DNA of 64,000 nt from Paracoccus aminovorans (GTDB lineage: Bacteria; Pseudomonadota; Alphaproteobacteria; Rhodobacterales; Rhodobacteraceae), in the NCBI RefSeq assembly GCF_001546115.1, contig NZ_KQ955208.1, forward strand, positions 1,764,321 to 1,828,320. Direction: 5' to 3'. The stretch's first letter is position 1. Each line of letters begins with the position of its first letter. Under the pieces are notes generated by a model. That model worked only from the letters and a program-made list of their open reading frames with translations. It ran no database searches and was not told the origin of the DNA. A program made the position numbers and the translations under genes. Shown piece after piece: positions 25,940 through 34,050 of this stretch.

Positions 25940-26422
25940 ATGAGCGACGAGCGACAAACACCCATCCGGCTGGATGACACGGACCGCAAAATCCTGTCCC
26001 TGCTGCAAGAGGACGCGACTCTGTCGCTGGACGACATCGCGGCCCGGGTCGGGGCCTCGAAGACCCCGGTCTGGAACCGGATTCGCAAGCTGCGCGAGGC
26101 CGGGGTGATCCGGGCGCAGGTGGCGCTTCTGGACCCGGATGCGCTGGGGCTCGATGCCTGCTTCTTCGTGCTGATCCGCACCAGCGAGCACGATCCCGAA
26201 TGGGCGCGCAAGTTCCTGACCGCGGTGCGCGCCAGGCCGGAGGTGATCGAGGCGCATCGGCTGGCCGGCGACATCGACTATATCCTGAAGGTGCGGGTGC
26301 GGAATGCGCGGGCCTATGACCGCTTCTACCAGGCGTTGATTTCCGAGGTGAAGATCCACAACGTCACCGCGCTTTTGTCCATGGAGGAGCTGAAGGCGAC
26401 GACGGCGCTTGCCCTGGACTGA
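25940..26422 (+). CDS. Lrp/AsnC family transcriptional regulator
   Basis: A 160-residue DNA-binding protein. The winged helix-turn-helix fills residues about 10-60 (DDTDRKILSLLQEDATLSL, SKTPVWNRIRKL). The C-terminal half is a RAM/AsnC ligand-binding fold (VEAHRLAGDIDYILKVRV). It faces the sulfur assimilation operon, so a role in sensing cysteine or a sulfur-linked amino acid is likely, as for related CysB-replacing regulators of the order. The start at 25940 is preferred over an upstream ATG because of the GGAAGGG site. Confidence 0.92.
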   Translation: MSDERQTPIRLDDTDRKILSLLQEDATLSLDDIAARVGASKTPVWNRIRKLREAGVIRAQVALLDPDALGLDACFFVLIRTSEHDPEWARKFLTAVRARPEVIEAHRLAGDIDYILKVRVRNARAYDRFYQALISEVKIHNVTALLSMEELKATTALALD

Positions 26423-26442
26423 CCGGCCCGCTGGCATGGTCG

Positions 26443-26468
26443 GCGGGGTATTTGGAAAACAGAGAAAG
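26443..26468 (+). repeat. tail of the modular intergenic element, copy 4 (partial)
   Basis: CGGGGTATTTGGAAAACAGAG matches the conserved tail of copies 1-3 but has no GGGGGC hairpin before it. It lies between the convergent Lrp-type regulator and the aminotransferase gene. Confidence 0.55.
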
Positions 26469-26470
26469 CC

Positions 26471-27574
26471 TCAGGTCAGGGCGGCGAGGGCGCGGGGCAA
26501 CGCCTGGGCGAAGGCGTCGAGTTCCGGTTCGGGCGCGCAGGAGACGCGGATGCAGCGATCGAGCGGTGCCGTGCCGGGCATGCGGACGAAAACGCCCTCG
26601 GCGCCGAGGTTTTGCAGCAGGGCGCGGGCGAAGGTGCCGTCGCGCCGGGTGTCGATGGTGACGAAATTCGTGGCCGAGGGCAGGGCGGCCAGGCCGTTGT
26701 CCTGCGCGATGGCGGCGATGCGGCTGCGGGCGGCGGCGGTCTCGGCCCGGATATGGGCCAGCCAGTCCTGGTCCTGCAAGGCCGCAAGCGCGCCGATCTG
26801 CGCCGTGCGGTTCATGCCGAAATGGTTGCGGATGCGGTCGAAGCCGGCGATCAGCTCGGCCGGGCCGATGGCGTAGCCCACGCGCGCGCCCGCCATGGCA
26901 TAGGCCTTGGAGAAGGTGCGGAAGCGGATCACCCGCGCGTCCTCGGGGTCGATGCGGGGGATGGCGTCCGCGGGGGCGAATTCCGCATAGGCCTCGTCCA
27001 GCACCAACAGGCTGGTCCGGGGCAGGTCGGCGAGCATCGCCTCGATCCGCGTGCCCTGGTGCCAGCTGCCCATCGGGTTGTCGGGATTGGCGAGATAGAC
27101 CAGCCGGGCGTCGTTTTCGCGGGCGGCGTCGGTCAGCGCCTGCGGGTCTTCGGCATCGTCGCGATAGGGAACCTTGACCAGCCGGCCGCCGAAGCCCGCG
27201 ACATGGTAGTTGAAGGTCGGATAGGCGCCCTGAGAAGTGACCACGGTTTCGCCGGGGCTGAGCATGAGCCGGGCCAGCAGGCCGAGCAGGCCGTCGATAC
27301 CCTCGCCGACCATGATGTTTTCCGGCCGGGCGCCGTGATGCGTCGCCAGCGCCTGGCGCAGGTCGTGGCTGTCCGGATCGCCGTATTTCCAGATCTCGGC
27401 CGAGGCGCGGATTATGGCCTCGACGGCGCGGGGCGAGGGGCCGAAGCCGTTCTCATTGGCGCCGAGCCGGGCGCGGAACAGCATGCCGCTTTGGCGCTCG
27501 AGCGTCTCGGGGCCGGTGAAGGGCACGGTGGCGGGCAGGGCGGCCGGGATCGGGGCAAAGCGGAAGCGGGTCAT
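26471..27574 (-). CDS. pyridoxal-phosphate aminotransferase, histidinol-phosphate type
   Basis: A 367-residue fold-type I aminotransferase. Visible motifs are LGANENGFGPSP near the N-terminus, VYLANPDNPMGS, LLVLDEAYAEFA, and the PLP lysine in FRTFSKAYAMAGARVGY. The sequence is of the HisC-like group, which also contains aromatic and other broad-range aminotransferases; a second hisC elsewhere is usual, so histidine synthesis is not assured. It is a single gene on the minus strand without operon partners. The ATG at 27574 gives the standard N-terminus. Confidence 0.88.
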   Translation of the reverse strand: MTRFRFAPIPAALPATVPFTGPETLERQSGMLFRARLGANENGFGPSPRAVEAIIRASAEIWKYGDPDSHDLRQALATHHGARPENIMVGEGIDGLLGLLARLMLSPGETVVTSQGAYPTFNYHVAGFGGRLVKVPYRDDAEDPQALTDAARENDARLVYLANPDNPMGSWHQGTRIEAMLADLPRTSLLVLDEAYAEFAPADAIPRIDPEDARVIRFRTFSKAYAMAGARVGYAIGPAELIAGFDRIRNHFGMNRTAQIGALAALQDQDWLAHIRAETAAARSRIAAIAQDNGLAALPSATNFVTIDTRRDGTFARALLQNLGAEGVFVRMPGTAPLDRCIRVSCAPEPELDAFAQALPRALAALT

Positions 27575-27953
27575 GGCGTCATGAGAAACCGCAAAGCCGG
27601 GGGCTGCGCAAGGGGGCGTGCGTCGGCCCCGGGGCGCTGCGGTGATATGCGCTTCTGCCTGCACCGTCGCCGCCTTGGCACGCGCGGATCGACTTCGACA
27701 TGGAAGACGCAGCGTTTCTGGCTCGGTGCGGCCTTGTGCGGCCTGGCCGTTTCGCTCAGGGCATCGGCTGGCGATGACCTTGACGCCGCCTCGGAGCCGA
27801 TGACGAAATGCGATGGCGCACGCGAGGTTCGGCGAAGCGCCAGGATGCCGGTTGGGCGGGGCGCCTGATCCGAGGCAGGACGCTCTGCGCAAGCTCTGGC
27901 GGCTGATCGCAGATCATGCTTGCCCGTAGCACGGCGGCTCTCCTGATGGAATC
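27575..27953. other. 379-base gap with one possible small exported protein
   Basis: This gap separates two minus-strand genes. The only reading that stands out is a plus-strand frame at 27647-27868 (73 residues): a basic start (MRFCLHRRRLGTRG), a hydrophobic stretch FWLGAALCGLAVSLRASA and then acidic residues, which looks like a signal peptide. It has no clear ribosome-binding site and I know no relative, so it may be chance. No RNA gene was seen. Confidence 0.3.
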
Positions 27954-28841
27954 TCAGGCCGGTGCCGCGCGTCCCGCATTCAGCAACCCATAGGAGCGGA
28001 TCACCTGGCTGTCGTCGGCCGCCCCGTCGCCCCGTCCGCTGGTCGCCAGGAACATCTGATAGGCTGCGGCCGACAGCGGCAGCGCGGCCTTCACCTCGCG
28101 CCCCGCGTCCAGCACGATCCCCAGGTCCTTGACGAAGATGTCGATCGCGCTCGAAACCTCGGGGTCGGGCTGAATCATGCGGGGGCCGCGGTCCTTCAGC
28201 ATCCAGCTGGACGCCGACGAGCCGCCGAGGATCTCGAGCACCACCTGCGGATCGACGCCGACACGGGAAGCAAAGGCCATGCCCTCGGCCGCGACGGCGA
28301 TATGGACGCCGCAGAGCAGCTGGTTCACCACCTTGACCGTGGCGCCCTGGCCGGGCTCGGTGCCGACATGGAAGATCTTGTTGCCCAGGGCGCGCAGCAC
28401 CGGCCTGACGCGATCGAAGACCGCGGCCTCGGCCGCGACCATGATGCTGAGCGTCGCGGCATCCGCCCCCGCCGTGCCGCCCGAGACCGGGGCGTCGACA
28501 AAGCCCCGGCCCGTAGCCTGAACCCGCTGCGCCAGGTCGCGGACCGCGCCGGGCGGGCAGGTCGCCATCAGCACCACCACCCCGTCCGGCGCCAGCGCCT
28601 CCAGCGCGCCGGAGGCGAACAGCACCTCCTCGGCCTGGGCGGCACTCACCACCATCAGGATCAGCGCATCGGCGCCTTGCGCCGCCTCGGCCGCGGAGGC
28701 CGTCGCCTGGCCGCCCTTGTCGCGGAACCGCTGCACCGCCGCCGGCCAGGCATCGTAGCCGCGCAGGGCAAAGCCCGCGCCGATCAGGTTGCGTGCCATA
28801 AGGCTGCCCATGGCCCCCAGGCCGATGAATGAAAGCTGCAT
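27954..28841 (-). CDS. 3-hydroxyisobutyrate-dehydrogenase-family NAD(P)-dependent oxidoreductase
   Basis: A 295-residue beta-hydroxyacid dehydrogenase. It has the Rossmann start FIGLGAMGSLMARNL, the substrate-binding DAPVSGGTAGADAATL, the catalytic Lys in GQGATVKVVNQLL, and the C-terminal DIFVKDLGIVLDAGRE block. Within the family it looks nearest to the L-threonate dehydrogenase or 2-hydroxy-3-oxopropionate reductase groups as remembered. It is divergent from the LysR regulator of the sugar operon, which suggests it handles a related acid, but that is inference. Confidence 0.85.
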   Translation of the reverse strand: MQLSFIGLGAMGSLMARNLIGAGFALRGYDAWPAAVQRFRDKGGQATASAAEAAQGADALILMVVSAAQAEEVLFASGALEALAPDGVVVLMATCPPGAVRDLAQRVQATGRGFVDAPVSGGTAGADAATLSIMVAAEAAVFDRVRPVLRALGNKIFHVGTEPGQGATVKVVNQLLCGVHIAVAAEGMAFASRVGVDPQVVLEILGGSSASSWMLKDRGPRMIQPDPEVSSAIDIFVKDLGIVLDAGREVKAALPLSAAAYQMFLATSGRGDGAADDSQVIRSYGLLNAGRAAPA

Positions 28842-28974
28842 GATATGTCTCCCCTAGAGCCAAGCCTAAGGAAAGCCGCTGCCGGGCATCAAACGAATTA
28901 CGCGGGCTGATTTTTGAATTGGTCTCATGCAAGATGCGGCAATACCCTGCCCCGGCTCAATACAAAGGCATCCC

Positions 28975-29910
28975 ATGCGCCGCATGCCCTCGCTGAAATC
29001 CCTGCAGGCCTTCGAGGCCGCCGCGCGCTGCGGCTCGTTCACCGCCGCCGCGAACGAGCTGCATGTGACGGCCTCGGCGATCAGCCACCAGATCCGCTTC
29101 CTGGAGCGGGAAATAGGGCTGAGCCTGTTTCATCGCGACACCCGCACGATCCTGCTGACCGATGCCGGAGAGCGGTATTTCCAGCGCGTCTCGGAAGCCT
29201 TCGCGACGATGGAGGCCGCCACGCGCGAGATCGAGCGCCATGGCAAGGCCGACATCCTGACCGTGCATTCCGTGCCCAGCTTTGCCGCGCAATGGCTGAT
29301 GCCGCGGCTGTCGCGGTTCAGCGCGCAGCACAGCGACATCGACGTGCGGCTGCATGCCTCGGCCGATCCGGTCGAGCTGGGCGCCGGGCTGGTCGATGTC
29401 GATATCCGCTACGGCAGCGTCCTGCCCGCGCGCGGCGTCATCACCGTGCAACTGCCGGACGAGGCGGTGATCGCGCTGTGCTCGCCCGCGTTCCTGCGCC
29501 GCGCCGACCCGCCGATCCACACCCCCGCCGACCTGCAGCATCACACCCTGATCCATTCCGAGGTGAACCTGCTGCGCTGGGGCGACTGGGCGCGGCTGAA
29601 CGGCGACATTCCCCTGCAACTGGACCGGGGGCCGCGCTTCGACCGCTCGTTCATGTCGATCAGCGCCGCCGTGGACGGGCAGGGCATCTGCCTTGAAAGC
29701 CATGTCCTGGTCGAGCGCGAACTGGCCACCGGCCGGCTGGTCGAGCTTTTCGGCGAAACCCGTAGCCAGGTCGCCTGCCACAGCATCTCGATCCTGAAGG
29801 CCAAGCAGAATGTGCCCAAGATCAAGCTGTTCCAGCAATGGATCCTGGACGAGCTGAGCCGGTGCAGCGTCGATCGGGTCGTGGGACAGATGAATCTTAT
29901 TCACGAATAA
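28975..29910 (+). CDS. LysR family transcriptional regulator (GcvA-like)
   Basis: A 311-residue regulator with an N-terminal winged helix (LKSLQAFEAAARCGSFTAAANEL, ISHQIRFLER) and a periplasmic-binding-like effector domain (VHSVPSFAAQWLMPRL; IDVRLHASADPV). It resembles the GcvA subgroup. It lies between the HIBADH-type dehydrogenase (divergent) and the TRAP/transketolase operon (same strand, 318 bases on), so it probably controls one or both. The start at 28975 is chosen because the conserved N-terminus begins there. A 16-base palindrome overlaps its stop codon. Confidence 0.9.
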   Translation: MRRMPSLKSLQAFEAAARCGSFTAAANELHVTASAISHQIRFLEREIGLSLFHRDTRTILLTDAGERYFQRVSEAFATMEAATREIERHGKADILTVHSVPSFAAQWLMPRLSRFSAQHSDIDVRLHASADPVELGAGLVDVDIRYGSVLPARGVITVQLPDEAVIALCSPAFLRRADPPIHTPADLQHHTLIHSEVNLLRWGDWARLNGDIPLQLDRGPRFDRSFMSISAAVDGQGICLESHVLVERELATGRLVELFGETRSQVACHSISILKAKQNVPKIKLFQQWILDELSRCSVDRVVGQMNLIHE

Positions 29911-29911
29911 G
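29896..29911. promoter_or_regulatory. 16-base palindrome overlapping the LysR stop codon
   Basis: CTTATTC-AC-GAATAAG is a perfect 7+2+7 inverted repeat, AT-rich in a GC-rich region. It lies about 320 bases ahead of the TRAP binding-protein gene, so it could be an operator of the sugar operon promoter, or part of a terminator. Confidence 0.5.
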
Positions 29912-30227
29912 CGTCGATTTCGCATTTGACCGCGAGCTTGCCTTGCGGCGATCATTTCCCTGCGCACCCGGTTTGAGGAGACCGGACCGCAGCCTGGGCA
30001 AGGCAGGACCAAACGCTGCCGCCCATGACCGAAAAAGGGGGAATTCGATGTTCGCGACCAGCGCCGCCGCTGTCACTCACGGCACCAGACGTTCGCCCAT
30101 GGCCAAGGGCCCCCGGTCCTGACCCGAAGGCGTCGCCGGAGAGGTGACGCATGTCCGACGCAAAGGGCCACGGTGCGGCGCGCCGCAGTCCCTGCCGCTT
30201 GCCATCCATCCTGGGGAGGAGATCCAG
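29912..30227 (+). promoter_or_regulatory. leader region of the TRAP/sugar operon
   Basis: These 316 bases separate the regulator from the TRAP binding-protein gene and should carry the operon promoter. A short frame at 30048-30122 (24 residues, MFATSAAAVTHGTR...) has a strong AGGGGG site at good spacing and could be a leader peptide, though I know no homologue. No riboswitch consensus was recognised. Confidence 0.4.
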
Positions 30228-31235
30228 ATGACCACCATCATCAACCGCCGCAACCTGCTGCGTGGCGCCAGCGCCCTGCTGGCGGCGCCGGCGATCATGG
30301 CGCTGCCGCGCGGCGCGCAGGCCGCGACCACCATGACGCTGGGCCACAACGCCGCGCCCGGCAATCCGCGCGGCACCGCCTGCGACGAATTCGCCCGCCT
30401 GGTCGCGGAAAAGAGCGGCGGCGAGCTGGCCGTCCGCGTCGCCGGGGCCGAGCAGCTCGGCAACGAACAATCCCTGTTGACCAGCCTGCGCACCGGCGCG
30501 GTGGACATGACCGTCAACAGCCAGGGCTCGTGCTCGGCCCTGGTGCCGGAAATCGCGGCGCTGGGCCTGCCGTTCCTGTTCGACACCTCGGCCGATGCGT
30601 TCAAGGTCCTGGCCGGCCCGGTCGGCGCCAGCCTGGCCGAGCGCTTTGCCGCCGTGAACATGGTGCCGCTGGGCTGGTGGGACAACGGCATCCGCCACAT
30701 CACCAACTCCAAGCGCGCCATCGTCACCCCCGCCGACCTGAAGGGCCTGACCATCCGCACGCCGCCCGATCCGATGACCATCGACATCTTCAACACGCTC
30801 GGCGCCAGCACCGAACAGATCAGCTTCGGCGAGCTCTACATCGCCTTGCAGCAGGGCGTCGTCGACGGGCAGGAAAACCCGCTGACCAACATCGCCTCCT
30901 CGAAGCTCTACGAGGTGAACCCTTTCATCAGCCTGTCGAGCCACAAATGGGAGGTCTCGCCCTTCCTGATCTCGCAAATCCGCTGGCAGCAGTTCAGCGA
31001 CGACCAGAAGGCGCAGGTGCAGGCCGCCGCCGATGCCGCGACCCAGATGCAGCGCGGGCTGATCCTCGAAAGCGAGGCGAAGCTGTTCCAGCAGTTCAGC
31101 GCCGATGCCAAGCTGAAGATCAACGAGGTCGACAAGGACACGTTCCGCGCCGCCGCGGCGCCGGTTGCCGAGATCTGGAAGGCCAAGCCCTTCGGCGATT
31201 TCGTCGGCCAGCTGATCGACGCGGCCAAGGCCTGA
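30228..31235 (+). CDS. TRAP transporter substrate-binding protein (DctP family)
   Basis: A 335-residue periplasmic receptor. The signal has a twin-arginine-like motif (NRRNLLRG) followed by a hydrophobic stretch and a cleavage site after GAQA, so export may use Tat. The mature part shows the TRAP fold, including the substrate-anchoring Arg in LKGLTIRTPPDPM and the QQGVVDGQENPL motif. A GGGGAGGA site precedes the ATG. Neighbouring sugar-phosphate enzymes suggest a sugar, sugar acid or polyol ligand rather than a dicarboxylate. It is the first gene of a probable eight-gene operon. Confidence 0.92.
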   Translation: MTTIINRRNLLRGASALLAAPAIMALPRGAQAATTMTLGHNAAPGNPRGTACDEFARLVAEKSGGELAVRVAGAEQLGNEQSLLTSLRTGAVDMTVNSQGSCSALVPEIAALGLPFLFDTSADAFKVLAGPVGASLAERFAAVNMVPLGWWDNGIRHITNSKRAIVTPADLKGLTIRTPPDPMTIDIFNTLGASTEQISFGELYIALQQGVVDGQENPLTNIASSKLYEVNPFISLSSHKWEVSPFLISQIRWQQFSDDQKAQVQAAADAATQMQRGLILESEAKLFQQFSADAKLKINEVDKDTFRAAAAPVAEIWKAKPFGDFVGQLIDAAKA

Positions 31236-31238
31236 TCC

Positions 31239-31832
31239 ATGACGCGGCCGAGCGATCATCACGAAGATCCGCAGCGGGACCTGGCGACGGATGTGCCGCA
31301 TCCGCCCCATCCCCTGTTGCGGCTGGCGGACGGGCTGGACCGGATTATCTCGCTGATCACGCGCAGTATCGTGATGATCTCGGGCCTGGCGCTTCTGCTG
31401 CTGCTGTTTGCCAACGTCGTTGCCCGCTATGCGGCGGGCGGCGGCCTGTCCTTCGCGCAGGAACTGCCCGAGCGGCTGTTTCCGTTCTTCATCGTCGCCG
31501 GCATCGCGCTGGGTGCGCAGCGCGGCGCCCATATGGCGGTCGAGGCGGTGCCGGACCTGTTCGGCCGGGGCGGCAAGCGCGCGATCCATCTGCTGGCGCA
31601 GCTTTGCGTCATCCTGTCGAACGTCATCGTCGCCGCCGTCGCCTTCCAGGTCGCCGGCATGTCCTGGATCGACCTCAGCCCGGTCCTGGGCCTGCCCGCC
31701 GCCTACAGCTATCTGGCGCTGGCCGGGGGCAGCGCCGCGGTCGTCGCCGTGACCCTGGCCATCGCGATCCGGCTGATCCTGATCGGGCCCGAGGCCCTGC
31801 CGATCCCCAACCCCGAGGAGACGGGCCAATGA
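31239..31832 (+). CDS. TRAP transporter small permease (DctQ family)
   Basis: A 197-residue membrane protein with four predicted membrane segments (for example IVMISGLALLLLLFANVVA and LFPFFIVAGIALGAQ). The DctQ motif is seen at FAQELPERLFPFFIVAG. It forms the membrane complex with the large permease, whose ATG overlaps its stop (ATGA). The gene begins three bases after the binding-protein stop. The N-terminus is hydrophilic (about 30 residues, TRPSDHHEDPQRD), slightly longer than usual. Confidence 0.92.
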   Translation: MTRPSDHHEDPQRDLATDVPHPPHPLLRLADGLDRIISLITRSIVMISGLALLLLLFANVVARYAAGGGLSFAQELPERLFPFFIVAGIALGAQRGAHMAVEAVPDLFGRGGKRAIHLLAQLCVILSNVIVAAVAFQVAGMSWIDLSPVLGLPAAYSYLALAGGSAAVVAVTLAIAIRLILIGPEALPIPNPEETGQ

Positions 31833-33088
31833 CCCTTGCGCTCATTCTCAGCTTCACGCTGCTGATGCTGCTGGCGGTGCCGGTCGGACATGCGCTGGTG
31901 CTGTCCTCGGCCTTCGCGATCTATTTCTATGGCGGGCTGCCGCTGTCCATCGTGGTGCAGCAGCTTTACCAGCAGACGCAATCCTTTCCGATGCTGGCGC
32001 TGCCCTTCTTCATGCTGGCGGGCACGCTGATGCTGGGCGGCACGCTGGGCAACGAGCTGCTGGCCTTCGCCTCGAAGGTCATGCAGCGCTGGAAGGGCGG
32101 GCCGCTGGCGACCACCGTCGTGGCCTCGGTGGTCTTCGGCGGGGTGTCGGGCTCGGCGGTGGCGAATGCCAGCGCGCTGGGCTCGGTGCTGATCCCCTGG
32201 CAGAAGCGGCAGGGCTATCCTTCGGCGCTTTGCGCGGCGAACAATTCGACCTCGGCGGTCATCGACATCCTGATCCCGCCCTCGATCCCGCTGATCCTGT
32301 ATTCGCTGATCTCGGGCACCTCGATTGCGGACCTGTTCACGGCGGGGCTGCTGCCGGGCGTGCTGCTGGCCGTGGGCCTGGTCGTCGCCTGCAACTGGAT
32401 CGCCCGCCGGCGCGGCTTTGCCGCCGTGGACAAGTCAGCGACGATGCAGGAGCTGGGCCGTCTGGCGGTCCTGTCCAGCCCGGCGCTGCTCTTGCCGGTC
32501 CTGATCCTGCTGGGCCTGCGCTTCGGCATCGCCACGCCCACGGAAATCGCGGTGCTGGCCGTGGTCTATGCCCTGGCGATGAGCGTGTTCTTCTATCGCG
32601 ACATCACCTGGAGCCGCTTTCAGGACAACCTGATCGAGGCCGGCGTGGCGACCGGCGTGGTCATGCTGGTCATCATGGGCAGCGCGGCCGTCGGCTGGAT
32701 CCTGACCTTCGACCAGGTGCCCGAGAAATTCGCCACCTGGATCACCGAAACCGTGCAGAACCCGATCCTGATCATCCTGTCGATGAACATCCTGCTGCTG
32801 GTCATCGGCATGCCGCTGGACCTGCCGCCGGCGATCCTGCTGCTGGGACCGATCTTCGTGCCGCTGGCCGCCAGCATCGGCATGGACCCGGTGCAACTGG
32901 GGCTGATGATGGTGCTGAACCTGGGCATCGGGCTTTACACGCCGCCGATCGGGACGACGCTGTTCATCTCCGCCTCGATCGCCAAGACCTCGCTGGGCGC
33001 GACGACGCGCGAGCTGTGGCCCTTTTTCCTGGTGTCGATGATCGTCCTGGCCCTGGTCAGCTATGTGCCGGCGATAACCCTTTATTGA
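31829..33088 (+). CDS. TRAP transporter large permease (DctM family)
   Basis: A 419-residue ion-transporter subunit with 12 or so membrane segments, which uses a sodium or proton gradient to drive uptake. Family motifs are FFMLAGTLMLGGTLG, GGVSGSAVANASALG, SALCAANNSTSAVIDILIPPSIPLILY and the C-terminal IGLYTPPIGTTLFIS. The start at 31829 overlaps the small permease stop. A GC-rich hairpin follows its stop before the transketolase genes. Confidence 0.94.
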   Translation: MTLALILSFTLLMLLAVPVGHALVLSSAFAIYFYGGLPLSIVVQQLYQQTQSFPMLALPFFMLAGTLMLGGTLGNELLAFASKVMQRWKGGPLATTVVASVVFGGVSGSAVANASALGSVLIPWQKRQGYPSALCAANNSTSAVIDILIPPSIPLILYSLISGTSIADLFTAGLLPGVLLAVGLVVACNWIARRRGFAAVDKSATMQELGRLAVLSSPALLLPVLILLGLRFGIATPTEIAVLAVVYALAMSVFFYRDITWSRFQDNLIEAGVATGVVMLVIMGSAAVGWILTFDQVPEKFATWITETVQNPILIILSMNILLLVIGMPLDLPPAILLLGPIFVPLAASIGMDPVQLGLMMVLNLGIGLYTPPIGTTLFISASIAKTSLGATTRELWPFFLVSMIVLALVSYVPAITLY

Positions 33089-33094
33089 CGCGAC

Positions 33095-33122
33095 GGCGCG
33101 GCCCAGCCGCCGCGCCCTTTCC
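33095..33122 (+). terminator. hairpin between TRAP genes and transketolase genes
   Basis: GGCGCGGC, loop CCAGCC, GCCGCGCC, then CTTTCC. The T run is poor, so it more likely attenuates or stabilises mRNA between the transport and enzyme parts of the operon than ends transcription. Confidence 0.5.
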
Positions 33123-33199
33123 CCACCCGCCTGCCTGCCGCGTCTGCGGCGCACCGCCCCCGACAGCGCGTCGGGGCCGACCAGAAGGAGACTGCCAAG

Positions 33200-34045
33200 A
33201 TGAGCGGGACCACCGCATTTCCGAACATGAGCCTGCCCCGACGGGCCTGGGAAATCCGCCGCAAGGCCGTGCGCATGGGCGAGGTCCAGGGCCAGGGCTA
33301 TGTCGGGCAGGCGCTCGGCATCGCCGACGTGCTGGCCGTGTCCTATTTCCACGCGCTGCACCACCGCCCCGACGATCCCGAATGGGAAGGCCGCGACCGC
33401 TTCCTGCTGTCCATCGGCCATTACGCCATCGCGCTTTACGCCGCGTTGATCGAGGCCGGCATCCTGCCCGAGGCCGAGTTGGAGACCTATGGCGGCGACG
33501 ACAGCCGCCTGCCCATGTCCGGCATGGCCGCCTATACCCCGGGGATGGAGATCACCGGCGGTTCGCTGGGCCAGGGCCTGGGCATCGGCGTCGGCATGGC
33601 GCTGGGGTTGCGGGCCAAGGGCAATCCGGCCTTCGTCTACAACCTGATGTCGGATGGCGAGTTGGGCGAGGGCTCGACCTGGGAGGCCGCGATGTCCGCC
33701 GCCCATCACAAGCTGGGCAACCTGATCTGCATCGTCGATTTCAACGACCAGCAGGCCGACGGCAAGTCGACCGAGATGCTGTGCGCCGAGCCGCTGCACG
33801 ACAAATGGGCGGCCTTCGGCTGGCACGTCCAGCGCGTCGACGGCAACGACATTCCGGCGCTGGTCGCGGCCTTCGACGCCGCCCGCAACCTGGCTGAGGC
33901 CCGGCCCCGCGTCATCATCTGCGACACGGTGATGTGCAAGGGCGTGCCCTTCCTCGAGGCCCGCGAGATCACGCATTTCGTCCGTGTCGAAGCCGATGAA
34001 TGGCAGAAGGCGCTGGCCGTTCTTGACGCAACCAAGCCGGAGTGA
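33200..34045 (+). CDS. transketolase, N-terminal (TPP-binding) subunit
   Basis: A 281-residue subunit binding thiamine diphosphate. Motifs are SIGHYAIALYAALIEAG, TGGSLGQGLGIGVGMALG and the TPP signature SDGELGEGSTWEAAMSAA...IVDFNDQQ. It corresponds to the first half of a classical transketolase of about 660 residues; the second half is the next gene. Split transketolases of this type include the apulose 4-phosphate transketolase AptA/AptB described in D-apiose catabolism, and the surrounding kinase and isomerase fit that use. The reaction would transfer a two-carbon unit to glyceraldehyde 3-phosphate. Confidence 0.88.
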   Translation: MSGTTAFPNMSLPRRAWEIRRKAVRMGEVQGQGYVGQALGIADVLAVSYFHALHHRPDDPEWEGRDRFLLSIGHYAIALYAALIEAGILPEAELETYGGDDSRLPMSGMAAYTPGMEITGGSLGQGLGIGVGMALGLRAKGNPAFVYNLMSDGELGEGSTWEAAMSAAHHKLGNLICIVDFNDQQADGKSTEMLCAEPLHDKWAAFGWHVQRVDGNDIPALVAAFDAARNLAEARPRVIICDTVMCKGVPFLEAREITHFVRVEADEWQKALAVLDATKPE

Positions 34046-34050
34046 CGGCC

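Noticed and set aside
28842..28974. A LysR-type T-N11-A operator between the dehydrogenase and LysR genes
   Set aside because: Several loose matches exist in this short AT-richer gap, but none forms a clean dyad, so no site is claimed.
30173..33088. A 971-codon frame spanning the TRAP genes
   Set aside because: The first two thirds are an off-frame reading of the binding protein and small permease. Only the last part, from 31829, is the real DctM gene.
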